A DNA stretch of 64,000 nt from Cymbomonas tetramitiformis (Eukaryota > Chlorophyta > Pyramimonadophyceae > Pyramimonadales > Pyramimonadaceae), in NCBI GenBank assembly GCA_001247695.2, contig LGRX02025972.1, positions 62,001 through 126,000 on the forward strand, given 5' to 3'. The position numbers and the translations under genes were made by a program. How positions within the stretch are numbered: position 1 is the first letter of the stretch; each line of letters starts with the position of its first letter. A model generated the notes under the pieces. That model was not told where the DNA came from. It was given only the letters and a program-made list of their open reading frames with translations, and searched no databases. Shown piece after piece: positions 30,282-42,689 of this stretch.

Positions 30282-30295
30282 ACTCCCCCCCCCTT

Positions 30296-30705
30296 AGGGA
30301 AGGTCACGTCCACGCTGACCACGTCGGACCAGTAAAGTTTTTATACAGATCTTCTACTGTTGCTCAGGATGATTATACAGGTCTCAGCCGCCTGTTGTCC
30401 GGGATGACATTACACTTCCCAAGACACACCGCAATAAGGAGATCAACCTCTTAAGCACAAGGGTCGGCCTCTCACCGGTCTGCCATCTGCACTACCAGGC
30501 TCCCCCAAGGCTCGAGATCTCACATCCATTACCACGCTCAAGGTTTCAAACCTTCCAACACGGTACACTTACAGGTGATGACAATAGGTTTGCCAATTAC
30601 CTGACAGTTCTCGGGATGCCGGCCCGGAGGAAAGGTTTTAAACCCCTACCGCCTCCTCGGGATGCGCAGAGCTTTTATCCAGATCTCCAACTGCCGCCCG
30701 GTCGT
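30296..30705. other. No gene seen; presumed interior of the LTR element
   Basis: The stretch contains degenerate relatives of the 64-bp unit that follows (GATTATACAGGTCTCA) but no coding frame or tRNA-like sequence that I can support. Confidence 0.4.
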
Positions 30706-31022
30706 GCTGAGGCTAGAGCCACCGCTCTGTTGGATGGATTATCCAGGTTCTCACCTGTCGCCTGGCTATGCCGAGGCTAGAGCCACTGCTCTGGTGGATG
30801 GATTATACAGGTTCTCACCTGTCGCCTGGCTATACCGAGGCTAGAGCCACTGCTCTGGTGGATGGATTATACAGGTTCTCACCTGTCGCCTGGCTATGCC
30901 GAGGCTAGAGCCACTGCTCGGGTGGATGGATTATACAGGTTCTCACCTGTCGCCTGGCTATGCCGAGGCTAGAGCCACTGCTCTGGTGGATGGATTATAC
31001 AGGTTCTCACCTGTCGCCTGGC
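30706..31022. repeat. 64-bp minisatellite, five copies
   Basis: The unit GAGGCTAGAGCCACTGCTCT...CGCCTGGCTATACC (64 bp) repeats head to tail at about 30706, 30770, 30834, 30898 and 30962 with few changes. The short ORFs across it simply follow the repeat. Confidence 0.9.
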
Positions 31023-33110
31023 GCGCTCGCGGTGGCTGCCATCTGCCACTCGCGGCGCGCTCTCTCCCCCCCAAAAGAAAAGTGGTCCGCTCCCGGACGC
31101 TACTCTCTCGGTGGCCCTAAGAGGAGGGCGCGGGTGAGCACCTCGGTGTGCTCACCTCGTGGCGACACGCATGCAAGGGTGGGCCTCCTTGCAGGCGCGT
31201 GGCGATGCGTCCCGTCGAGACGGGTGCACCTGCCCGGAGCTTGGGGCTCGCCGGCCTCATCAGCACCCCGAGTGTGGGTGCCGCGCTCCGCGCTCGGCGG
31301 CGGGGCATGCGTGCGCGGTGTGCTGCTCCCAGGCACGCGCATCAACCTCTGCAAGGAGGCCCGATGCGCCTGACGCGGTGCACACGCTGCGCGCTACTCC
31401 CAGGCACCATGCGTCTGGTGTGCCTGGCGGGGCAGCGGCGCGTCACGCAGCCCGAGACAGCACAGCGAGAGTTGCTGCCTCATGGCGGTGCGCCTGGCGC
31501 GCTCGCGGTGGCTGCCATCTGCCACTCGCGGCGCGCTCTCTCCCCCCCAAAAGAAAAGCGGTCCGCTCCCGGACGCTTCACTCTCGGTGGCCCTAAGGGA
31601 GGGCGCGGGTGAGCACCTCGGTGTGCTCACCTCGTGGCGACACGCATGCAAGGGTGGGCCTCCTTGCAGGCGCGTGGCGATGCGTCCCGTCGAGACGGTG
31701 CACTCGCCCGGAGCTTGGGGCTCGCCGGCCTCATCAGCACCCCGAGTGTGGGTGCCGCGCTCCGCGCTCGGCGGCGGGGCATGCGTGCGCGCGGTGTGCT
31801 GCTCCCAGGCACGCGCATCAACCTCTGCAAGGAGGCCCGATGCGCCTGGACGCGGTGCACACGCTGCGCGCTACCCCGTGCACCATGCGTCCGTGTGCCC
31901 GGGCGGGGCAGCGGCGTCACGCACTCGAGACAGCACAAACAGAGCCGCGCCTCGATGGCGGTGCGCCCGGGCGCGCCTGCGGGGGCTGCCATCTGCCACT
32001 CGCGGCGCGCGCTCTCCCCCCCAAAAGAAAAGCGGTCCGCTCCCGGACGCTTCACTCTCAGTGGCCCTAAGGGGAGGGCGCGGGTGAGCACCTCGGTGTG
32101 CTCACCTCGTGGCGACACGCATGCAAGGGTGGGCCTCCTTGCAGGCGCGTGGCGATGCGTCCCGTCGAGACGGGTGCACTCGCCCCGAGCTTGGGGCTCG
32201 CCGGCCTCATCAGCACCCCGAGTGTGGGTGCCGCGCTCCGCGCTCAGCGGCGGGGCATGCGTGCGCGGTGTGCTGCTCCCAGGCACGCGCATCAACCTCC
32301 GCAAGGAGGCCCGATGCGCCTGGACGCGGTGCACACGCTGCGCGCTACTCCCAGGCACCATGCGTCTAGTGTGCCTGGCGGGGCAGCGGCGCGTCACGCA
32401 GCCCGAGACAGCACAGCGAGAGCTGCTGCCTCATGGCGGTGCGCCTGGCGCGCTCGCGGTGGCTGCCATCTGCCACTCGCGGCGCGCTCTCTCCCCCCCA
32501 AAAGAAAAGCCGTCCGCTCCCAAAAGCTTCACTCTCGGTGGCCCTAAGGGGAGGGCGCGGGTGAGCACCTCGATGTGCTCACCTCGTGGCGACACGCATG
32601 CAAGGGTGGGCCTCCTTGCACGCGCGTGGCGATGCGTCCCGTCGAGACGGGTGCACTCGCCCGGAGCTTGGGGCTCGCCGGCCTCATCGGCACCCCGAGT
32701 GTGGGTGCCGCGCTCCGCGCTCGGCGGCGGGGCATGCGTGCGCGGTGTGCTGCTCCCAGGCACGCGCATCAACCTCTGCAAGGAGGCCCGATGCGCCTGG
32801 ACGCGGCGCAAACGCTGCGCGCTACCCCCGGGCACCATGCGTCTGGTGTGCCTGGCGGGGCAGCGGCGCGTCACGCAGCCCGAGACAGCGCAGCGAGAGC
32901 TGCTGCCTCATGGCGGTGCGCCTGGCGCGCTCGGGGCGGCTGCCATCTGCCACTCGCGGCGCGCTCTCTCTCCCCCAAAAGAAAAGCGGTCCGCTCCCGG
33001 ACGCCTCACTCTCGGTGGCCCTAAGGGGAGGGCGCGGGTGAGCACCTCGGTGTGCTCACCTCGTGGCGACACGCATGCAAGGGTGGGCCTCCTTGCACGC
33101 GCGTGGCGAT
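31022..33110. repeat. Macrosatellite, about 475-bp unit, four and a half copies
   Basis: The landmark GGCTGCCATCTGCCACTCGC recurs at about 31033, 31509, 31985, 32460 and 32938. Each unit includes CCCCCCAAAAGAAAAG, a palindrome GGTGAGCACCTCG/GTGTGCTCACC, and CGCATGCAAGGGTGGGCC. GC content is high. Long ORFs (up to 532 codons) exist on both strands, but their peptides are Arg/Ala/Gly-rich shadows that change with each small length difference, so I call no gene. It may be an expanded tandem array within the adjacent LTR element. Confidence 0.9.
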
Positions 33111-33376
33111 GTCGCAAACGCGTGCACATGGTGGGACAAACACTCAAATTACTGCCAAGAGATGCTGTAACTCCTCAGTCAGAGCACCAAATAAACCATC
33201 AGATGACATATCGATGCTCTGCGGTACAGTAGGAGTGTAGGAGTACTGTATGGCTTGCGTTGGGGAAACAACCGTTTCGGAGCCTTCCCAACCACAACGA
33301 CGAGGATTGCACGATTACATGCGATGGGTCTGTAATAGATTGTAAAGAAACATCTTTGACATTTTTCTGTTTAAAC

Positions 33377-36300
33377 ATGTCTGATGTTGAGGTAGAGGAT
33401 TTCGTAGATTCAGACTTCGACAGTGAAGATGATTTAGACGAATTATTAGACTCCGAGTTTTTACCAGGGTTGGACCCGAGCGCCGGAAACTCCCCGACAG
33501 CAAGCAAATCATATCCTGAAGAAAAGACTAGGAGCTCGTTTTCTGAAGAATATCTGAAAGGAAGGGCTTCAGTTCCTACGACGAGTGCTCAGGTGCCTCT
33601 CAGCTCCGCAGTTACAACTTCACGTTCTCGGCGACGCGCGTTTGAGGCCCCTCACTGAAGGTTGCGGTTTGTTCTCGGGTCCCGCCGGTGCAGGGCGAGT
33701 CCGATTCGTCCTCTACGCGTGTTCCGGAGAACGATGTCAAAAGTTTAAGTGAAAATTCCGCCCAGCTTGACAAGGTCGGCGTGTCGGAGAAAGATGCCGA
33801 ACCGCAGGGGCCAGAAAAAAGTGCCAAACTTAGAAGTGAACCCTCGCCCGAAGGGAAAGCAGCAATCACGGAGCCGAAGCTGCTGTTCAAGCGCATGCAG
33901 ACCGATGGCACGGTGGATAGGACCAGCATGATTGCCTCGTTGAGAAACAACCCCAAGGCAATGTTCTCGCGTCCTTCGAGGAATTTTAAAGATCACATTT
34001 GTGCCTCCCGACGCTTTTTCATCAGTGAGCGAGTAGCGTCGCGGATACTTCGTGTATAGCGCTCCTAACACATTTCGCTGCAAAATTCGCTCGAAAACTA
34101 CTCACTTCCGTGAATTGTTTCAGCTGACCTGGGACATCACTTGACAGGTTGCGAAGCAAATGCTGTACGGCTACGCGTTTCCTATGGAAGGCACCGCCCC
34201 ACAAGATGAAGAGGTGCGCGATCAGCCTTCGCACAAGCCCCCTGCACGTGAGATGCTCTACTTCAGAAGGATAATTTAACGCGCGGGGTGTCGTCCAATG
34301 CATTCCCCAATGCTCCGTGTTGTTGGTTCACCTACAACATGCGCTCTTACCTGCCCACCTCGTATTGTGTCACACCGCGTGCAGTCAATATCTGTTCTTG
34401 TCTGCGCTATCCCTTTATTAATTTTCACCGGGCGTAACTAAAGCTGTGACCATTCACCTCGCCGCGGGCACACCTGCCCAACCTGCTTCTCCTCTGCCTT
34501 GGGAGCTTCAAGCTCTTGTTGACAGCGTGCGTGGTGGATGAATTGGTCGTCACAGACCATCTTTATGTCGCTCGAATTCGGTGACCCGAAGGTGGGATTC
34601 GAGGAGTATTGCTCGTACTTCGGCTTAGAAGTTTCCGAGAACGAGGAAGAGCTCGAAGAAGAAGAAGAAGAAGAAGAAGCCGAGGAAGAAGCTAAGGAAG
34701 ACGGTGGCGAGGTCGAGGTAGCTGACGCGGTAGCGGGTGGCACAGACAAAGCCTCAAGCCCGTCCGCTCCAGGTGAGTCCTTTCTTTCCTCTTCGATGTT
34801 TTTGGGATAAAAGAATGCAAAGAATCGAGAGCTCTCAATAGACAGGACGCATACACCCAATACAGTGTAGCGCACGGCGTCGAACCAGCTTGACGTCCCC
34901 ACCAGGAAAATCTCAGCTGCCTACCCCCACCGCCCGAATCGCTCGCATAGTTTTATCTGAACAGCTCGCGACTGGTGATTCAACGCTTGTCTTCGCCAGG
35001 TTGGTTTCCAGCTCAGCGCCTTCGCCGCGGGCCTCGTGCCGGCATGTGGCGATCTGCCGCAACGAACAAACGCGCCCCTGCGCCTTCCCATCAAGCCTAA
35101 AGAGCCCACATATCCGTACCTGACAGCGGTAGCCTCATGCGGTCTCGTTCTGTCTCGCAGCGCCCTGTCTCCGCGCGCTCACGAGCCACACCTTCGGGGC
35201 GTGCCCACGGGGTGGCTGTGGGGGTGATCAGGCTCGGGAAGAGCACTTTCAAAATGGGCGCGGCGGAAGGCTGTGGAAGACGACATGCAGGTTCTGTTGG
35301 GCGAACTGAAGGAGCAATTCGCGCTGGCACAGGCCACGTCACTACAGTCCTTCTCGGAGGCCCTCGGCTTTGAGGTCCCACTGCCACCTGGCGCCTCCCG
35401 CGCGCTCTCCCTTCGTCGCAGACACTAAGGGATGGCCCTAGTAGTGGTGCAAAGTGCTGCTTTCCTCGTCACGCCCTCTGCCTCTTCTCCCCCCTCGCAT
35501 TCGCGCCACTACAACCATTTCGCGGCGCCAGTTCTGCCTCTTTGAGCTATGCGCGGGCGGCGGGCCCCCTTGTGCTCCTGTGGTATACGGCTGGCGCGCG
35601 CGGCGGCGGCCTCTTTTGTGCCGGCGCCTTTGAGGCTGTGTGATGTGATTTATCGCGCTGCAAGTCAGAGTTTGTGGGCAGTTTTTCGTGATTGCGCATC
35701 CGGTTTGTCAGGGGCGCGCGCGTCTGTTGAGAGGCAACCATGAGACGATCCCAGAAAGTCTTCCCCACCTCAGCTTCTGCACAGCTCTCGATGCCTTCGT
35801 GGGCTCGTCAAGGGGGCGCTCTTGTATCGCAGGGTCTGGAGATCTCTGGCAACCCGCAGATGGAGCTGCTCATAGGGGAGGCGTTCAAGTGCGCTCCTTT
35901 CCCCCTCCTGCGCCCCCAAACCTCACATATCCCAACGCGCGGAATTCCCATGCCCACTGCACCACCGGTCGTTCTCACCCATCGTTTCCGGGCAGACAGG
36001 CAGTCCACTTCGTGGATGGGTATGTGAGTCACGCTCATTCCATCGGACAGCTCCCACTCCGTGACAAGGCCCGGACGTCGCCACGGTTCTGCCCGCTCAC
36101 AAGAGACGGGCTTCTTTCGGAGCAGGCCACTGGAGGCTGCGACCCGGGAACACGTGGAGACGTTGCAGGACCTCGTGTATGTCCCCGAGCAGCAGGCCCC
36201 TGTGGTGGATACTGCGGCCAAGGTGCACCACGCGCCTTCGAGCCCCTCCCCAGTGTCTTTCAGTGCTGGACTGCTTGGTGTCCGCCTGTCCTTGGGAAAC

Positions 36301-39300
36301 CCTATGCCCCCAGCGAGTCACTGTGCTGGCGACCATGCTGCCAGCTAACAAGGGGGGGCCTTACTTGGGGGTGGATTTCCCAGGAGGAGTGCAAGAAGCT
36401 GAGCGGTGAGGTGGAGGCGCTGCGCGAAGAGCTGGACAAGGCGAGGGCGGAGAGGGAGCGTGCAGAGACGGAGTGCCTTCGGGTGAGTACCGGTTCCGAA
36501 GCCAAAGCCAGGGCGGGCTTTCCCTACCATTCTGCCATCGGCGAAAGCTGTCATCCCTCACTGCAGGTGAGGGCTGGCGTAGCTCTGCTCTCTGCAGGTG
36601 TGGACAGGCTCCTCTCTATAGGTGTGGACAGGCTCCTCACTGCAGGTGAGGGCTGGCATAGCTCTGCTCTCTGCAGGTGTGGACAGGCTCCTCTCTATAG
36701 GTGGACAGGCTCCTCTCTATAGGTGTGGACAGGCTCCTCACTGCAGGTGAGGAGCTGGCGTAGCTCTCCTCTCTGCAGGTGTGGACAGGCTCCTCTCTAT
36801 AGGTGTGGACAGGCTCCTCACTGCAGTTGAGGGCCGGGCGACACGTGGCTCTATCGCTGTGGCCTACACTTGAGCGCTCCACGGGAGATGGAACCTTTTC
36901 CGGGGGCGGATTCACATGGGAAGGTCCTCTCGAGGCGCGCACAGATGGCCATCCGCCTGTCACCTGTGGCAGCGGCAAGATGGGCAAGATGCGGACCACA
37001 TAGCTTGCTTGGTCATGATGAGGTTGGTGCCTGGCGCAGCTTCGTCAGAACAACGATGAGTTCATGCTCGGAGTGCAGCAGCTGGCGGCCCTCGTGCCCA
37101 CGGTCCAGGTGCGCGCTCTCCTCTCACGCAGCCATGCGGTGCCGGCTACGGCATCAAGATCGGGACCCTCCACCTGCGAGCACCTCGTAAAGCAATTGTG
37201 GGAGGCAATGTGAGGTGTGGGTTCGAAAAGCGCGGGGAGCTCGCATGTGTGACCATAGCCCCCGATGGGGGTTCCTGATTGGACCGCGGGGGTGCGCGAC
37301 ATTCGCCAAGTTGAGCAAGGGCGCTTCTGCCTGCCTGCTCGCACTCCCGCAAGTCGTGGGAGGCAAGTGGTGCCTAAAAGTGGCTGCTTGGCCGGGGCAC
37401 CAGGAAAGCGGGAAGGAGGCTGAGTCGCCTGGAGTTTCCGAGGTGGAGGCCCCGAAGTCCTCTTCAGGGCCTGAGAGCCCGGCGGTGAAGCTGAAGGGGG
37501 TGACTGGACGTGTCGCGGAGCTAATCAATGCCTTCGTAGCTCCGGACTATGACTCCGAGAGGATCCACCAAGTCGACACTGAGATCGGCTACCTCACTGG
37601 CCTCCTGGTGCGCTCCCCGCGCCTCCTTGCCGGCCAGCTTCCGGCTGGCTCGCCCAAGATCGCAGCTCTCGACTCCGGGGAGGCTTGAGTCTGTGTGCTG
37701 GCCGCCGCCTGGTGAGTTCTGCGGTGTGCGCACGTGTGCATCGAGGGCGCCATGGTCGCCCTTCCTCGTGCTCGTCAGAGTCACTTCTGCCCGCGCGGGG
37801 CTCGTGAGCGCCGGTTCTCTCGCCGCGCCGCGCTCTTTTCTGCAGGCTCTGCCGCAGAAACGTCCATGCGGGTTCGATGTTTCGTCGTAATGTGCGGGGT
37901 ATTCTTCTTGGGTTTGATGTGCCACTGCGGCCTAAAGTGCTCCAGGGTGTCCGCTGCATTGCACCCTGAAGGCGGTGCAAGCGGGACCTGGCGGAGCATG
38001 TGTGCTCGCCGCACCCCATGCCGCCTCGCGCTGCAGAGGGCCTGCCGCAGACCCTGGCACCGAGCAGCAGGAATGTGGCACCTGGTGCGGGCGAGTGGGC
38101 CACAGGAGACGGCGAGCGTGGAACTGGAGACCACGAGCTCGGCGTTAGCAGCAAGCAAGGCCGAAGCGCAGGAGCTGAAGGCGTCGCTGGTTACGGCCCA
38201 GAGGCGCGGCGATGACGCTCTGGAGAATTTCGAATCCACCCAAGTACGGCGCCATTCTTTACGCCATTCTTGGTTGATGCGCCTTTCGCCGCATGAACCC
38301 TGGCTCCCATGAGCCTGCCCGAGTTCCCTCTTCCTCGCCTGGCCCTCTCTCTGCCTTGCCTCCGGCGTAGGTTGCACCCAGCTACCATGTAGTGCAACAG
38401 CCCCATGTGTGAAGTCGCGTTGCCAGGGTGGTACGCACAGCTAGGGCCACGAAACTGTGGTGGAGACTGATGAGTTCAATATCTAGAACAGGGATGCTGC
38501 GATGGCGGGAGCTGCGGGTGGATTAGCCAGCTGTGCCCTCCTGCAAGGCATTGCACATGACTGAGCAGTGGATGTGTGGACACGGGCGCAGTTTATGCTA
38601 AAGACACGGTCAGAGCGCTGCGCTGAGCTGACCAAGGACAAGACAAATGCGCTGACTCGAGCTGAGAAGGTGCGGTGCCATTGCGCGACACCCTGGTGCC
38701 CCTAAACCGCTTCGAAGACCGCGAGCCGCCTTGGCCACCGCTGCCAGCCATTGCCTCTCCGCACTCCCAGCAGGAAACGAGGTGGTCTGTGCAAGGCCTG
38801 TGATACACCAGATTTCGGTAAAATAAACGCGATGACCGCAGCTCTCTGATCTGCTCACACGTTGGAGAATACCGAACCAGCATTCGCCCAACGCCTCGCC
38901 CAAGACAAAGCCTGCACCATCAGATCAAACATGTAGGAACGGCTCAGAGGAACTACCGGCGAGTTGGAAGAAGGAAGTTCTTGCACCCTTGGACTCAACT
39001 TTTCTGAACTTCCCACCCGACGATACTCTTCCAGATGGGGTCGTCCCACCTGGCTACAGCCCGACCTGGAATCATGTACTGCTTTCTTCACACAATATTT
39101 TCATTTTCATTGTATCCAATTTTGAGGTTTGGTACATGTCGATTGACATTCACAAACCATTCCTTTCTGAACTACAACTCACGTGCAATCGGTCGAAGGC
39201 TTCAGAAGATCCCACGGACTGTGATTTGCAGCTTTGATCCATCATCTCAAAATGATCACAGGGTCATTCGGTGGGTCTGTGCTCCGGCGATGTCAGTATT

Positions 39301-41648
39301 TGCCTATGCCCAAAACCCAGTGCATCACGGGCATATGGCAGAGGGCAGCTGCATGATCAACGCTTCTGGACCTCCTGATCTCGCCTCTCAGAGCCGGTGA
39401 TTTGAGCATCCTTGATCCAAGGCGCCACATGGCTTTTGCGCTCCGACTTATTCTGTCCGACTTGCCGTCCCTAAAAGCAGGGTATCTGTTCTGGTATTCT
39501 CAGTACGCTGATCACACAGCATCTGTTTTCCACTAGAGAGGCTCACAAACCTCAACCAGTGCCCCCTCGATAGTCCGGAGGGCCCTCATGGCAGGTGCCT
39601 GCGTCTGATCCAATGAACACTAGGCTGACTACGGGCGCCGCAGTACCCTGACCATGTGCACTAAGGAAAGTCGCCCTTTGTACCCGGGTGTCCTACATTT
39701 TCCCAGCACCTGGGCCTTGGCAATTCGCACAGGGAAGCGGTCCGTTGATTGGGGGGAGTTTCAGGAGCCCGCTAGATGTGTGTGCCGGCTCTCTGGAGGC
39801 GCCTTTGACAGCTGCGGGGCACGCACGGGTAATACCGGCAGGCGGAGGCGGAGATTTTATCACTGAAGGCGGAGATGCAGAACTTTGCCGAGCGCCAAGA
39901 TACCCAGCAGAAGAAGCATGAGAAGGCCATGGAGAGAGTAGAGAAGGATCTGGAGGTACGGTTTCTGCGCACAGCGGCCCTTGCGCCTGATGCGCGAACC
40001 GCCTCCGCTGCTGCCGCCCTTGCATTGCAGCCTCCTCCTCCTCGGGTGACTGTTCACTGTCATCAGTGCAACTGCATGCTTCCGGCTCACGAGACGGTCT
40101 CACCGGCAGAGCATGGCACAGGAAGGGGAGCGCCTGCTCTCATTGCGCCATGTCAGCAAATGAGGTGAAGGTGCACCGGTGGGACGCATCCTCCTGCAGT
40201 CGCTAGAAGATGCGCATTTCTGTGGATTGGTTAGGACTGCTCGCATGTCGGGATTGCTGTGCAGAAGTGGAAGTGGGTGATGGGGCTGGCTGGTCCTCTG
40301 AGTGCGGTATATGGTTGCATCTTAGGCGACAGCTGTCGGAGGATCTTCACAGTACCGATGCTTAGGGGCGCTGCGGATTTTTGTCCCCCGCAGGATCAGC
40401 TGCGGGCCAATCGGGTGCTTGCGCTGGAAAACCACATCGCCGTCGAACACTTGCGCAAGAACAAAATTAATATCGAATTCCCGGAGGTGAGCGCCATCGA
40501 GGACGTTGTGGGCAACTACGGCTCCAAGACTACTCCGCCGCCGTGCAGAGGGCACAGCCCAGGTTCGCCTGCTCCGGGGTATGTTCCTAATTATCCCCTC
40601 CCACGCCAGCTGCCCCAACCCCCCTCAGCCGCGATTTGTTGATGCTGGTCAACATGTCTTTGCCCAAGGTTTTACTGCTGGGGAATCATTCCTGCAGGCT
40701 GGAAGGAACCCAAAGGCTCTGTGATTCGCTCTCCCTCTGCGCTCCGGCTGCTTGCTGCTAGGGCTCTGATTTATCTCATCACCAGGGACTCGATCACTCC
40801 AGCTGCTAGTGCTCAGGTGTCTCTCGCTGCGAGGGCTGCGGTGTCTCTCGCTGCGAGGGCTGCGGTGTCTCTCGCTGCGAGGGCTCAGGTGTCTCTCGCT
40901 GCGAGGGCTCAGGTGTCTCTCGCTGCGAGGGCTCAGGTGTCTCTCGCTGCGAGGGCTCAGGTGTCTCTCGCTGCGAGGGCTGCGGTGCCTCCTTTGCCGC
41001 GAGGGCTCAGGTGTCTCTCGCTGCGAGGGCTCAGGTGCCTCCTTTGCCGCGAGGGCACATCAGGTATCCTAGGTGCAGGCGCAGCATACATCAGGCACAG
41101 AGGTAGACCCACAACAGATCCAACTTCTTGGTCTTCCATGATCGTGAGACGTAACACGCTGTGGACTCCCGTTGTGAAATGCTGGCGTATGCCCTAATGT
41201 TTTGGAGAACCTCGGGCCAATGTGTAGTATGCAAAAAATATGTCTGCAGCTGCGCCAGTGCCTGAGGTGCTTCCAGTGCGCATGTACTGTCCTCGAGGTG
41301 GTGCTGCGTGCCTGCGTTAGGTGTGTAGTCCGGGTTACTCTCGAGGTGAGATACTGGAGCTCTTGAAAGAGGGATGTGCCTGGGAAATGGGGCGGCGGGG
41401 TGCTGCAGGTCCACGTCTCCGCGGCACTTCTCCGAGAACGCGCCTCTGTGCGCCAACAAGGTAGGCTGCTCGGCGCCCGATGCTACAGTGACGCTTCCTG
41501 GCATGCTCCCACCCAAAACAAAGCAGGTGCTGCAGGGTGCCGGGAAGTGCCTGTCACTATGGGGACTGTTCAGCCAATCGTCACTCTGCTTGTGGCAGAT
41601 GTCATGCGCCTGGAAGCCTCCTCAAGCGGCGTGGAGCCGTCATTCTGA
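33377..41648 (+). CDS. Coiled-coil protein, 16 proposed exons, about 690 residues
   Basis: Exons: 33377-33592, 33694-34053, 34556-34772, 35232-35374, 35833-35888, 36126-36222, 36384-36482, 37040-37108, 37404-37607, 38106-38243, 38604-38669, 39842-39955, 40110-40151, 40394-40486, 41409-41460, 41536-41648. Nearly all junctions are GT-AG with matching phase, the weakest being the ends of exons 2 and 13. I do not recognise a family. The N-terminus is acidic (EDFVDSDFDSEDDLDELL). Exon 3 has FGDPKVGFEEYCSYFGLEV followed by a poly-Glu run. Later exons are heptad-like coiled coil: KLSGEVEALREELDKARAER, LKEQFALAQATSLQSF and AEAEILSLKAEMQNFAERQD. Donors often read GTGCG. No signal peptide or membrane segment is seen. 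A structural or cytoskeletal role is plausible from the coiled coil only. The 3' end may instead splice on to the GAS2 exons near 42.7 kb. Confidence 0.65.
36565..36830. repeat. Intronic minisatellite built of GTGTGGACAGGCTCCTC units
   Basis: Units GTGTGGACAGGCTCCTC alternate with TCTCTATAG or ACTGCAG and with GTGAGGGCTGGCATAGCTCT, about ten times, in the intron between coiled-coil exons 36384-36482 and 37040-37108. Each unit carries CTGCAG|GTG words that resemble back-to-back splice acceptor and donor sites. Confidence 0.85.
40805..41050. repeat. 24-bp intronic minisatellite
   Basis: The unit GTGTCTCTCGCTGCGAGGGC followed by TCAG or TGCG repeats about eight to ten times, then degenerates. 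It lies in the intron before exon 41409-41460. It is in frame with itself (VSLAARAQ repeats), which explains the ORFs there, but no splice pattern ties it to the gene. Confidence 0.9.
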
Positions 41649-42689
41649 GTTGCGGTGCGATGGGAAGAGATTTCATAACTGTATGGTACGCGATGATGTG
41701 TGTTTCTGAGCGGAGCGCTGTCGGGGAGGGGCGCTGGAGCAGCCTGGCATCATCATGGCGGATGATCCTAAATTTTGGCGTGCATGCGAGACATGGAAGG
41801 CAGTTTGCAACACTGTTCTAAATGAGAAGAAGAATTTCCTCACAACGCACAAGTCAGGACCCGAACCACAAGGCCCGCTTTCACATGCAAGCAGAGACTC
41901 CTCACTCCACTAATCCCCCCACTCTGGGCGTCCGCCGTTCTTGGCAAGTGATCAAGACGGCCGCACAAGTCTGTGTGGGCTGACACTTCCTGCGAGCATA
42001 GACGCAGTGTCACATGATGCTCCCGTTGACATGGCAGCATATATGCCGAGGCGACCAGATGGAAATGCAGAGCTGCCAAGACAGAGTGACCCAAAGGCCT
42101 CACGGGGGAGAGCTGGGGTGCGGCTGCAGCAATCTGAATGTGAACGCACCGGGCTCCCCGGATGGTGTTAATGTGAGGGTGCGCACCCCAACCTTCATGC
42201 GTACCGAGGCGATCGTGGAGACCCGTTGTGCAGCAACGCTGGAGACGCTCGTCACTGCGCTGCGGGTGATCCCCATCCGTTATTCTATCCATTCTGGCTC
42301 CACTGCCTGCGATCTCCATGGATCTGGACCGTAGACTATGCCCAGGGGTGATGCACTTGGGCTCCCACAGAAATACATGTGGCTGGCGCTAAGATACCAC
42401 AATAGATCATTCCACCGCTGAAATCATTCTCGGTTTAGTGGATGGAGGAGGCAAGAGTTTCAGCAAAAGCGCCTTGCCAATGCATGTGGGTATGAGAAGT
42501 GTGAAGTGCGCCCGTGGGCCAGTGGGCCATAAAGTTGAGTTTGGCACTTTCTGATGTTCCTGATCTACGATCGGGGATTCCCGGTAAACTGTTGCTGACC
42601 TGTGCTTTTTGAAGTGAGAGCCTGCCCCCAAATTGTCGAGCGCTTGGATCGGTGATGACTGACGACGCTGTGCTTTCATGTGGCATCAG
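41649..42689 (+). other. Possible undetermined exons between the coiled-coil and GAS2 exons
   Basis: A stretch from ATG 41757 (MADDPKFWRACETWKAVCNT and on to KKNFLTTHK) has normal protein composition and a donor-like GTCAGG at about 41851, so it may be a first exon. A second candidate, around TEAIVETRCAATLETL (about 42205-42270), is weaker. I cannot join them to the next exons in phase. Confidence 0.3.

Noticed and set aside
31148..33232. Long ORFs up to 532 codons in the 475-bp array
   Set aside because: They exist in several frames on both strands, consist of Arg/Ala/Gly-rich repeats and follow the satellite period; high GC explains the lack of stops.
40805..41050. CRISPR-like array of 24-bp repeats
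   Set aside because: Units are directly abutting without unique spacers and lie in a eukaryotic intron; it is a minisatellite.
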